From Pelagirhabdus alkalitolerans (GTDB lineage: Bacteria > Bacillota > Bacilli > Bacillales > Amphibacillaceae), in contig NZ_FMYI01000004.1 in assembly GCF_900096905.1 (NCBI RefSeq), positions 124,001-188,000 of the forward strand: a stretch of 64,000 bases of DNA. The letters are read 5' to 3'. Positions 9,066 through 17,388 of this stretch are shown here, piece after piece. The position numbers and the translations under genes were made by a program. The notes beneath the pieces are model-generated. The model was given only the letters and a program-made list of their open reading frames with translations, made no database searches and was not told where the DNA came from. Every line of letters begins with the position of its first letter. The stretch's first letter is position 1.

Positions 9066-10106
9066 CTATTCCACTTCACTAATACCGGATAGTCCCGGAT
9101 TGTTTGGGATCACATTAATCCACGTTTGACCTTTCAATAAATCGACAGGCTCGCCATCCCGAACAGGTATAATGCGACCGTCTACCGATTCCCATTGTAC
9201 CTTTTGAACTTTTCCTTTTTGCAGCAAATAAGCATTTCCGCCTGATTCAAAGTCAATATCACGACGGCCTTGGTCATCGACAACCGCATGACGGGTTTCC
9301 ATAATCAAAACGTTTTCCAACGTGATTGGTGTCTCATCTCCATATTCTACAGTCTGAGTGTTTCCATTATAGCGTACGTAATGCTCGTCTGTCTCATCAT
9401 AGACATAGCGCACACGGTCTGATCCGTATGAAACGGTGACTTCCTCAACTTCATCACCTACGATATCAGATCGATCGACATCATCAAAATTAAGTGGATC
9501 GTATTCTTTTTCCATTGTATAACCTCTGCCTTCTGCAACTTCAGTCACAGCAGGAAATTGTAAATATGAATTATGTGGTGCCTGGCGGAATGCTTCTCGT
9601 GTAAATAGATGGCCATCTCCGTCGTATTGGGCACCACTTAAATTGTCAATACCACTTTGTTGTAGCTGGTTCTCAATAAAATCAGCTGCGCCGTGATAGA
9701 TATATACCGCATCGTAATCACCAGCTAATTGAAAGTAATAGGGTCTGGCACTCCGCACAGGACCGACAACGTCTGGTGTCTGACTTTGAAACATCGCCAG
9801 CAGTCGTGTTGTATTCCCTTCTGATAAGATTTCGAATACCATATCTGCTTGTGATAAACCTGATTGGGGTCTTGCTTCTGGATGATTATTCACCATCACA
9901 CTCACAATCCGGTTATTGGGTTCTTCGTCTGTCCCCATCCCTGTCAATGGATACATATATTCAGACCCTAAATCGATACTTTCAACAGGATCTTTATCCA
10001 CTGATCGATGGTCTAAGTCTTGTCCTGTTGCATCCGTATCATTATTTGAACATCCAATTAAAAATAAACTTATGATCGCAACAACTAGAAATGGTTTTAT
10101 CATCAT
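9066..10106 (-). CDS. yerB: YerB family DUF3048 lipoprotein
   Basis: Predicted lipoprotein of about 346 residues. The type II signal peptide ends in a lipobox (FLIGC), followed by an Asn/Asp-rich linker. The two DUF3048 parts are recognisable: PVRSARPYYFQLA and SYLQF in the first, then a C-terminal beta domain (YLLQKGKVQKVQW, GQTWINVIP). The family role is unknown. The ATG at 10106 is preferred because AAAGGA lies 5 bases upstream; the ATG at 10112 overlaps that site. It leads the yerB-yerC-oxidoreductase unit, and a TATAAT box lies upstream near 10150. Confidence 0.88.
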   Translation of the reverse strand: MMIKPFLVVAIISLFLIGCSNNDTDATGQDLDHRSVDKDPVESIDLGSEYMYPLTGMGTDEEPNNRIVSVMVNNHPEARPQSGLSQADMVFEILSEGNTTRLLAMFQSQTPDVVGPVRSARPYYFQLAGDYDAVYIYHGAADFIENQLQQSGIDNLSGAQYDGDGHLFTREAFRQAPHNSYLQFPAVTEVAEGRGYTMEKEYDPLNFDDVDRSDIVGDEVEEVTVSYGSDRVRYVYDETDEHYVRYNGNTQTVEYGDETPITLENVLIMETRHAVVDDQGRRDIDFESGGNAYLLQKGKVQKVQWESVDGRIIPVRDGEPVDLLKGQTWINVIPNNPGLSGISEVE

Positions 10107-10227
10107 CAACATCCTTTATCTATATAATCAACTACAGTACTGGTTTTATTATAACAAACTTCTTTCATTTCATGGCAGAAAATTTGCGACGATGATTAAA
10201 GGTTTTATGTAACATCTTGTTCCTAAT

Positions 10228-10256
10228 AAAAAACACGTCCCATTCGTTGGAACATG
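10228..10256 (-). terminator. Minus-strand intrinsic terminator in the divergent yerB/GH4 region
   Basis: On the minus strand CATGTTCC pairs with GGGACGTG (8 bp, two G-U) and is followed by TTTTTT. It lies upstream of yerB and behind the divergent GH4 start, with no minus-strand gene entering it. It may stop antisense transcription or be a yerB leader attenuator. Confidence 0.6.
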
Positions 10257-10340
10257 CCACTAAATCAGTCCAAGTACTATAATTTAATATAAAACCACGT
10301 TACGATGAGAATAGATTAAATACTACTGGAGGGATCAAGC

Positions 10341-11657
10341 ATGCAAAAAGGATTAAAAGTCGCAACAATTGGTGGCGGTTCTAGCTACACACCCGAGTTA
10401 ATCGAAGGATTTATTAAACGCTATGATGAATTTCCATTAACCGAACTATGGTTAGTCGATATTGAAGAAGGAAAAGAAAAGTTAGAAATTGTAGGAAACT
10501 TAGCTAAACGAATGATTGAAAAGGCAGAGCTTCCGATCGATGTTCATTTAACACTTGACCGCGAGGAAGCGTTAAAAGATGCTGATTTTGTCACGACACA
10601 GTTCCGAGTTGGTTTACTTGAAGCGCGTGCAAAAGATGAACGTATCCCTTTAAAATACAATGTCCTCGGTCAAGAAACCAATGGGCCAGGTGGCTTATTC
10701 AAAGGGTTACGAACAGTACCAGTGATTGTCGATATCTGTAACGATATGGAGCGCCTTTGTCCAGATGCTTGGCTTATTAACTTCACGAATCCTGCCGGAA
10801 TGGTGACAGAAGCTGTATTACGTTATACGAACATCGATAAAGTCGTAGGACTCTGCAATGTACCAATCGGAATTGAGATGGGGATTGCAAAACTATTGGA
10901 CGTTGATGCTTCACGCATTCACATTGATTTTGCAGGCTTAAATCATATGGTTTATGGCCTGGATGTTTATTTAGATGGTGAAAGTGTCAAAGATCGAGTA
11001 ATTGAATTGTTATCAGACCCAGAAAACACGAGCTTTGTGAAAAACATTGACGGAATTGGTTGGGAACCTGAATTCATTCGTGCACTCGATGCACTCACTT
11101 GCCCGTACCATAACTATTACTACAAATCTCAAGACATGTTAGAAAAAACGAAAAAAGAAGCTGAGGAAAAAGGGACGCGAGCAGAGGTTGTCCTCGAATT
11201 AGAAAAGGAACTATTCGAGCTCTATAAAGATCCTGATCTCAATATTAAACCTCCTCAACTCGAAGAACGTGGTGGTGCTTATTACTCAGATGCGGCTGTT
11301 CGCTTGATTACATCCATTTATAATGATAAGCGCGACATTCAACCTGTGAACACACGTAATAATGGCGCGATCGCAAGCATACCGAATGACTCAGCTGTTG
11401 AAATTAGTTCTGTCATCACTAAAGATGGACCCAAACCATTAGCGATTGGTGACTTACCTGTTGCGGTTCGAGGACTTGTTCAACAAATTAAATCATTTGA
11501 GAGAATCGGTGCTGAAGCAGCAGTTAATGGCGATTATGACAAAGCCGTTCTAGCCTTAACTATTAATCCACTGACACCAAGTGATTCAGTCGCAAAAGCA
11601 ATTATTGATGAGATGATGGAAGCACATAAGACACATCTGCCACAATTTTTTAACTAA
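10341..11657 (+). CDS. licH: Glycoside hydrolase family 4, probable 6-phospho-beta-glucosidase
   Basis: Cytoplasmic enzyme that hydrolyses phosphorylated disaccharides by an NAD+- and Mn2+-dependent redox-elimination mechanism. It has 438 residues. The N-terminal Rossmann motif is ATIGGGSSYTPEL. The metal and catalytic residues sit in FTNPAGM, GLCNVPIG (Cys) and GLNHM (His), giving the NP-C-H pattern of GH4 6-phospho-beta-glucosidases. The ATG follows GGAGGG. It is monocistronic here, with a terminator after it and no adjacent PTS permease, so its sugar must enter through a permease encoded elsewhere. The beta-glucosidase subtype is the best match but is not proven. Confidence 0.85.
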   Translation: MQKGLKVATIGGGSSYTPELIEGFIKRYDEFPLTELWLVDIEEGKEKLEIVGNLAKRMIEKAELPIDVHLTLDREEALKDADFVTTQFRVGLLEARAKDERIPLKYNVLGQETNGPGGLFKGLRTVPVIVDICNDMERLCPDAWLINFTNPAGMVTEAVLRYTNIDKVVGLCNVPIGIEMGIAKLLDVDASRIHIDFAGLNHMVYGLDVYLDGESVKDRVIELLSDPENTSFVKNIDGIGWEPEFIRALDALTCPYHNYYYKSQDMLEKTKKEAEEKGTRAEVVLELEKELFELYKDPDLNIKPPQLEERGGAYYSDAAVRLITSIYNDKRDIQPVNTRNNGAIASIPNDSAVEISSVITKDGPKPLAIGDLPVAVRGLVQQIKSFERIGAEAAVNGDYDKAVLALTINPLTPSDSVAKAIIDEMMEAHKTHLPQFFN

Positions 11658-11696
11658 ATTCGACAATTTTGTGAACATAACATTATAACATTGTCT

Positions 11697-11731
11697 AACC
11701 CCGATGACATCAAGACGTCACCGGGGTTTTT
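11697..11731 (+). terminator. Intrinsic terminator after the GH4 gene
   Basis: CCCCGATGAC pairs with GTCACCGGGG across a short loop (one mismatch) and is followed by a T-run. Confidence 0.8.
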
Positions 11732-11814
11732 AAATTTATCAAAATTGTCGCTTCATTCGACAATCTCTGCTATACTCAAGTAGCCTATGAAACTAAATGA
11801 CTAAAGGAGAACGA

Positions 11815-13071
11815 ATGATGTCCTACAAGAAAATTACTTTTTGGAAAAGAATACAAGTGCATGCGATTTTAATTTTAATCGTCGTCTTACTTGTCAACAC
11901 GACCCTTTCAAGCTTTGCTCTAAGAATCATTGATATGACCGGTATTGACTTCGGTTTAATTGGCTGGTTTTTAAGTAACTTTATGGGGGTTATTATTTCT
12001 ACTACACTGATTGCTACGTTTTTAAATTATTATGTCCTAAAACCGATTCGTAAAATGGAAAAAAGTATTTATGCATTTGAACAAGGTAATCACGATGTCA
12101 GGTTCAACACAAAAAATTTCAATGAAATTGGTGTATTAGGCAGTCGACTGAATACGCTATTCTCCAAAATCCAAAACCACCAAGAAACTCAACAACACCA
12201 AATCGACTACATAGAAGAAAAATCCGAAAACATATCAGCTGATATGAACCAATTAACAGAAGATATAACGGGATTAAATAACTATTTTAATGAGATTTCA
12301 AATGGTGCTGTTGAACAACTCTCTACATTTGAAGAAACATCAGCCATTACCGACAACATGAACAGTCAATTTCAATCGATTGCCGCAACCATTGATGAAT
12401 TAACACGTTCCTTTAATCAGATGCGCACACAAACAGACCAAGGCATCACGCAAGTAAGTGAATCATCAAAAGCAATGGAGACGATAGCAAAAACGTCTGA
12501 TGATACAAAAGTGATTGTTAATCAATTAACAGAAGAAATTGAAAAAATTAAAGAGATCGTCACATTAATTAATGATATTTCTGAACAAACCAATCTTTTA
12601 GCACTTAATGCGTCAATTGAAGCAGCACGTGCGGGAGAGCATGGTAAAGGATTCTCCATCGTCGCGGATGAGGTGCGTAAGCTAGCTGAGCGCTCTGTTG
12701 ATGCAACAGATCGAATTGCGTCCACCGTTGATCATATTTTAAGTGGCGTTGGAAATGTAAGTAATCAAACCGAAACACAAGCAGACCATATTGCGTCAGA
12801 GTCAGAAAAAATTCTAGCGATCAATAGCGGCTTTGAGGAATTTGCGAAAACAATCGCTGAAAACATTAAGATTATGGATGATATTAACCAGCATACACAA
12901 GATGTTTCACAATCAAGCGTTGAGATTGCATCAGCGATGGAACAAGCGACATCAAAATCCGAAGATACAACAGAGCACGTGACTAAAATGAGTGAATTTA
13001 TTGACGACCAACAAAACAAAACAGAAAACATTCAACAACAAGTAAAAGATCTTAAAAAAGCCTTTGATTAA
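11815..13071 (+). CDS. Methyl-accepting chemotaxis protein without a large sensor domain
   Basis: A 418-residue chemoreceptor. Two membrane segments near the N-terminus are joined by only about 15 residues (LRIIDMTGIDFGLIG), so there is essentially no outside ligand domain. A HAMP domain follows (YYVLKPIRKMEKSI, NEIGVLGSRL), then a long coiled coil with the conserved tip LALNASIEAARAGEHGKGF and EVRKLAERS. The ATG at 11815 is chosen because AAAGGAG lies 5 bases upstream; an open frame starts six codons earlier. It probably senses membrane state, an interacting protein or a cytoplasmic signal. It signals through CheA/CheW, which are not in the window. Confidence 0.88.
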   Translation: MMSYKKITFWKRIQVHAILILIVVLLVNTTLSSFALRIIDMTGIDFGLIGWFLSNFMGVIISTTLIATFLNYYVLKPIRKMEKSIYAFEQGNHDVRFNTKNFNEIGVLGSRLNTLFSKIQNHQETQQHQIDYIEEKSENISADMNQLTEDITGLNNYFNEISNGAVEQLSTFEETSAITDNMNSQFQSIAATIDELTRSFNQMRTQTDQGITQVSESSKAMETIAKTSDDTKVIVNQLTEEIEKIKEIVTLINDISEQTNLLALNASIEAARAGEHGKGFSIVADEVRKLAERSVDATDRIASTVDHILSGVGNVSNQTETQADHIASESEKILAINSGFEEFAKTIAENIKIMDDINQHTQDVSQSSVEIASAMEQATSKSEDTTEHVTKMSEFIDDQQNKTENIQQQVKDLKKAFD

Positions 13072-13073
13072 TC

Positions 13074-13115
13074 AAAACGACACGCTCCCATTTATTTTGG
13101 AGCGTGTCGTTTTTG
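13074..13115. terminator. Bidirectional terminator between the chemoreceptor and the ABC permease
   Basis: A perfect stem of about 15 bp (AAAACGACACGCTCC with its complement) has a 10-base loop, and T-runs on both strands serve the two converging genes. Confidence 0.92.
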
Positions 13116-13119
13116 TTGT

Positions 13120-14724
13120 TTATATTATATAGCGCCAAGCCATTAAATGACTCACGACCAATAAAGCAAAGTAAATAACAGCACCATAGACGAATAGACT
13201 GATCAATAGCCAATGAATCAATGCAAATAGAACTATAATAAACATAGACATAATCATCAAACCTGTATTCGCTGATTCCATCACTGAGAAAGGCTTTGAA
13301 AATGGATAAATGCCATAATTAAGGATTCGGTAACTAATAACAGTCGATAAATTCCCAACTAAGAAGACGATTAAAACATGGATTAAGACATTGGAACCTA
13401 TAACTATATAATAAAACAGACCTAAAAATACGATGAGTGGTACAAAGAATTGAACGATAAATGCTTTTAACGTCGCCCGATAAAACAAACGTTTGTTTTG
13501 AACGGGTAAACAAAAATAGACCCATGCGCCTTCTGATTTATTCGAATACTTCAACATATACACTACCGTTGGAATAAATAGCGTCGTGAAATATAAAGGA
13601 ATTAAATACATATACTCAATCTGATTCCATGCTGGATTCAACAGAAATATAATAGGCAGTATAAGTGACAAGCCGAGCGTTGGATAAACTTTTAACTTAA
13701 ATTCCTGTTCCTTTAACATCATAGACCGACTAAACATAAACATCGCACGTTCCTTATGATCACGTGTGACCAATTTAGCGATCTGATACCAGAACGCTCT
13801 CAATCTGTTTTTATGTTCACCCGATTGTGCCATTAATTTTTGAAGATTTTGTTCAAACGAACGCATGAATCGTATGTAAAGAACCAAACCAACAATCGGT
13901 ACAACGATCGCAAGCATACCTCCAGTGATCGTAAGTGCTGTCACGTGATCTGCTAATACGATTTCAAAAAGATTACTAAACCAAATAGGTGGCATTAATA
14001 AATACCACGCTTCCATCGTAAAATCAGCTGTTATATTCATTAAATTTGCTGCGTGTGCCACAAATTGATACCCGACAAAAATCCCTAGTGTTAAAATAAT
14101 TTGAATACCATTTATAAGATTTCTTAACTTTTCACCATCAAAAAATTTCAATACCGTGACGTAAAAAACCGCTGTTAACACGATCGATAAAATGGTAATT
14201 AAAACACTTGAAACGAAAAATAAAAGAAAGAAAACAGGGCCTTGAATAAACAGTGAAACCATGAGTGGAATGACTAAAAATGCTCCTGCTATTTGGACGA
14301 TATAAATGACGACATGGAGTAATTTCACTAATACTTGTGTCCTTTCATCAACAGGCTTCGTTTTTAATATGACGTGATCACGTACATCAAGCAGTACAGA
14401 TGAGAAATCGGATACCATCGATGTCATTAAAATAAACATCATCATCGTAAACACAATGGTTAAGTGGATGAGGTAATCACCATCTATAACTAAGAAAGGT
14501 ATAAATATAAAGCCATATAGTGCATAAAGAAATAATGACTTGATAAACGGACTCATCAACTGAGATGAATTTTTTCGGCTATCTTGTACAATCGTTGGAA
14601 CACGCCTGCGATCCATCGCTAATTTGAATGCTAAAATAAGACGAAGTGTCGGATAGTCAGCACCTAAACGTTTAACAATAAACTGAAAGCGATCGATAAT
14701 TTTAAGAGCCGCATTATCATACAT
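13120..14724 (-). CDS. ABC transporter permease (ABC-2/EcsB-like exporter type)
   Basis: A 534-residue integral membrane protein with about 10-12 hydrophobic segments arranged in two halves around a basic cytoplasmic loop (HKERAMFMFSRSMMLKEQEF). It is the partner of the adjacent ATPase: its ATG at 14724 overlaps the ATPase TGA, and GAGGCTG just upstream serves as its binding site. The open frame continues 20 codons into the ATPase gene, but the overlap start is the expected one. The substrate is unknown; related pairs export peptides or lipids or adjust the membrane. Confidence 0.8.
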   Translation of the reverse strand: MYDNAALKIIDRFQFIVKRLGADYPTLRLILAFKLAMDRRRVPTIVQDSRKNSSQLMSPFIKSLFLYALYGFIFIPFLVIDGDYLIHLTIVFTMMMFILMTSMVSDFSSVLLDVRDHVILKTKPVDERTQVLVKLLHVVIYIVQIAGAFLVIPLMVSLFIQGPVFFLLFFVSSVLITILSIVLTAVFYVTVLKFFDGEKLRNLINGIQIILTLGIFVGYQFVAHAANLMNITADFTMEAWYLLMPPIWFSNLFEIVLADHVTALTITGGMLAIVVPIVGLVLYIRFMRSFEQNLQKLMAQSGEHKNRLRAFWYQIAKLVTRDHKERAMFMFSRSMMLKEQEFKLKVYPTLGLSLILPIIFLLNPAWNQIEYMYLIPLYFTTLFIPTVVYMLKYSNKSEGAWVYFCLPVQNKRLFYRATLKAFIVQFFVPLIVFLGLFYYIVIGSNVLIHVLIVFLVGNLSTVISYRILNYGIYPFSKPFSVMESANTGLMIMSMFIIVLFALIHWLLISLFVYGAVIYFALLVVSHLMAWRYII

Positions 14725-15511
14725 CAGCCTCGACTCCTTGAATAACAGACACAATGTTTTCAGCTGACTCGCCATGTGAATCAAATCCCGTTAGCTGATT
14801 AAAAATATCTTCTAGTGATCCTTCTTCATTCTTCGCCTTAAGTTCTTCAAAACTTCCATCCGCTACGATATTACCTTGATTTAGTAAAATAATTCGATCA
14901 CTGATCTTTTCCACGACATCCATAATATGCGAGGAGTAGAAAATGGTTTTACCAGCATCTCTCAACTTTTTCATCATATCTTTTATCACCATAACGGAAT
15001 TAGCATCAAGACCATTCAACGGTTCATCAAAAAAGATCAAATCTGGATTATGTATTAAACTTGCAACAATTAATAGCTTTTGTTTCATTCCTTTTGAGAA
15101 GCTGCCAATACGCTTGTTGCGGACACCATATAAATCAAATTCATCAAATAATACAGGCAGTTTTTTATCAATGGTCTCCATTGTCAGTCCGTACATTTGC
15201 CCAACAAAATCAATGTATTCTTTAGCGGTTAAGTCGTCATAAAGCTCTCCGTTTTCTGGAACATAGCCAATTTTACGTTTATAATCAATAGACTTATCAG
15301 AAATGATTTCACCAAAAACTTTCACTTCACCTTTATATGAAGACAAAAGGCCGAGAATAATTTTGACCGTTGTACTTTTACCCGCACCGTTTGGCCCTAT
15401 GTAACCTATGATCTCACCAGCATTTACTTTTAAATTAATCGAATCAAGTACTTGTTTGCCTGTAAACTGAATCGACAAATGACTTAATTCTAAAATTGGT
15501 TCTTTGTTCAT
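14717..15511 (-). CDS. ABC transporter ATP-binding protein
   Basis: A 264-residue ATPase of the CcmA/ABC-2 export class. Walker A is GPNGAGKST near residue 40, the signature is SFSKGMKQK, Walker B is LIFFDEPLNGLD, and the switch His is in YSSHIMD. It powers the permease encoded directly downstream with an 8-base overlap. The start follows a good AGGAGGCG site. Upstream lies nearly 600 bases of non-coding DNA, so this is the first gene of a two-gene unit. Confidence 0.92.
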   Translation of the reverse strand: MNKEPILELSHLSIQFTGKQVLDSINLKVNAGEIIGYIGPNGAGKSTTVKIILGLLSSYKGEVKVFGEIISDKSIDYKRKIGYVPENGELYDDLTAKEYIDFVGQMYGLTMETIDKKLPVLFDEFDLYGVRNKRIGSFSKGMKQKLLIVASLIHNPDLIFFDEPLNGLDANSVMVIKDMMKKLRDAGKTIFYSSHIMDVVEKISDRIILLNQGNIVADGSFEELKAKNEEGSLEDIFNQLTGFDSHGESAENIVSVIQGVEADV

Positions 15512-15814
15512 CTCATTCGCCTCCTACCTAAAACTATGGCCATTGTAACATAATCTATTTTTCAATCCATTTATTTCAAATGAAAAACTAAGTGAAAAAT
15601 AAGGATTCAAATGACAGATCATCTTTTGTTATAAACAAAAAGCTTCTCGTCACCACCTGATTATAAAGAATTGTAAGTAAAAGATTGCAGTGAACTATTA
15701 CCGAAGTCTTATTTTTATACAATGAGGAATCAATACATCTCTATATTGATGATTCCATACTGTATTTTAACCAAACCACTCGAGAAAAAAGAAATTTGCG
15801 CACCTATAAGTTAT
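15512..15814. other. Non-coding stretch upstream of the ABC unit
   Basis: AT-rich DNA with stop codons in all frames. It probably holds the promoter of the ABC ATPase gene. A weak imperfect hairpin (GGAATCA/TGATTCC, about 15730-15762) is the only structure noticed. Confidence 0.4.
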
Positions 15815-15936
15815 TGCGTGATGACAACGAGACGCCTGCGGGAACAGCGCGAGCCGAAAATCCACTTAGGAAAGTGCCTTTCTTTCCTAAGTTAGTTGAG
15901 GCCGTGCCCGCGGCAAGCGAGTGGTCGATCACACGC
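15815..15936. repeat. GC-rich extended palindrome, candidate dispersed structured repeat
   Basis: About 120 bases far richer in G+C than the flanks. They form nested pairings: GCGTGAT (15816) with ATCAC..GC (to 15936), CC(T)GCGGG (15835-15842) with CCCGCGG (15907-15913), GCGCG(A)GCC (15847-15855) with GGCCGTGC (15900-15907), and a perfect inner hairpin CTTAGGAAAG/CTTTCCTAAG (15865-15891). There is no open reading frame. The motif GCCTGCGGGAACAGCGCGAG resembles intergenic elements I recall from several Bacillaceae genomes, but copy number cannot be seen here. Confidence 0.55.
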
Positions 15937-16015
15937 ACGCTTATGATAAAAGCTGTGTATGCTATTGTACTTTAACCCAACACATATTCTAGACGCTATT
16001 TTAGAGCCGATAAAG

Positions 16016-16059
16016 ATAGCCAAACAACAATGGATAATTATCTATTGTTGTTTGGCTAT
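16016..16059 (-). terminator. Terminator-like hairpin after purD
   Basis: A perfect 16-bp stem ATAGCCAAACAACAAT with its complement closes the pur operon. On the minus strand only a short T-rich tail (CTTTA) follows, so it may act with modest efficiency or protect the mRNA 3' end. Confidence 0.7.
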
Positions 16060-16097
16060 TATAGTGACTTGTTTGCTTTTTCTCAATTTTTTTATAG

Positions 16098-17351
16098 CTA
16101 ACGTCTTGGTCCAATATCATTTCTGTAGAAGAAGTTTTCTGATACATCAAAGCTAGATAAGTAGTGATTGATCTCTTTTTGAGCATTCTCATATGAGTCT
16201 TGAATCGATCCTACTAAAAGAACACGGCCACCTGTCGATGCATACGTTTGAGTTGATGCTTTTTTTGTCCCTGCATGTGTTACATAACATGTTGCAGATG
16301 AAGGGAGGGGTGGCAGTTCCACATCTTTCTCATATGCGCCAGGATACCCGCTTGAAGCAACAACAACACCTACTGCACATGCATCTTTCCACTGAAGATT
16401 TGGATCTTCTCCATTTGACACCTTCTCGATCACATCGATTAAATCATTTTCTAACAAAGGCAGCACGACTTGTGTCTCAGGATCACCGAATCGGGCGTTA
16501 AATTCAATCACTTTCACACCTTGCTTTGTTTCAATCAGACCAGCATAAAGAATTCCGGTAAACGGAACACCTTCATCAACCATCGCTTTTGCAGTCGGTT
16601 CAAGGACGTGTTTAATTGTTTCTTCTATTTTAGACGGCTCAAGATCTGAAACGGGTGCATAGGCGCCCATTCCGCCAGTATTCGGTCCCTCGTCATTTTC
16701 GAAAGCGCGCTTAAAGTCACGAGCTGGAATCATTGGATACACATGTTCACCATTTACAAAAGCAAAGAGTGAGAATTCTTCACCATCTAAAAATTCTTCA
16801 ATCACGACACGTGCACCCGCTGCGCCAAATCGGTTCCCATCAAGCATATCCTCAATCGCACCAAGGGCAACGGATTCTTCTGTTGCGACGACTACACCTT
16901 TACCAGCCGCTAAGCCATCAGCCTTAATCACAATTGGAACGCCTTGTTCTTTCACGTAGGCTTTGGCTTTTTCACTATCAGTAAACGTCTCGTAACGAGC
17001 TGTTGGAATCTGATGTTTTTTCATTAACCCTTTAGCAAAATCTTTACTACTTTCAATTCGGGCCGCTTCTTGTGTTGGACCAAAGATCAGTAAATTTTCT
17101 TGTCTAAAACGATTCACGATCCCTTGAGCGAGAGGAATTTCTGGCCCTACAATCGTCCAATCAATCTCGTTTGACTTAGCAAACTCAACGAGTGACTCGA
17201 GATCATCTTCTCGAATGTTCACCGTTGTTGCTTCATCTTCAATTCCGCCATTTCCTGGTGCTACAAAAATCTCTTTGACTCGCTTAGATGTCGATAATGT
17301 TTTAACGAGCATATGCTCACGACCGCCACTTCCGACAATCAGCACTTTCAT
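16098..17351 (-). CDS. purD: Phosphoribosylamine-glycine ligase
   Basis: GAR synthetase, step 2 of IMP synthesis: joins glycine to phosphoribosylamine with ATP. It has 417 residues. The N-terminal motif is VGSGGREHML, with an ATP-grasp core (KADGLAAGKGVVVA) and the metal site EFNARFGDPETQ. It is the last gene of the pur operon, 37 bases after purH, with a GTGAGGCG binding site. The length and all motifs are normal. Confidence 0.98.
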   Translation of the reverse strand: MKVLIVGSGGREHMLVKTLSTSKRVKEIFVAPGNGGIEDEATTVNIREDDLESLVEFAKSNEIDWTIVGPEIPLAQGIVNRFRQENLLIFGPTQEAARIESSKDFAKGLMKKHQIPTARYETFTDSEKAKAYVKEQGVPIVIKADGLAAGKGVVVATEESVALGAIEDMLDGNRFGAAGARVVIEEFLDGEEFSLFAFVNGEHVYPMIPARDFKRAFENDEGPNTGGMGAYAPVSDLEPSKIEETIKHVLEPTAKAMVDEGVPFTGILYAGLIETKQGVKVIEFNARFGDPETQVVLPLLENDLIDVIEKVSNGEDPNLQWKDACAVGVVVASSGYPGAYEKDVELPPLPSSATCYVTHAGTKKASTQTYASTGGRVLLVGSIQDSYENAQKEINHYLSSFDVSENFFYRNDIGPRR

Positions 17352-17388
17352 TTAAATCGCCTCACTAGATATAGATTTATCTGAATTA

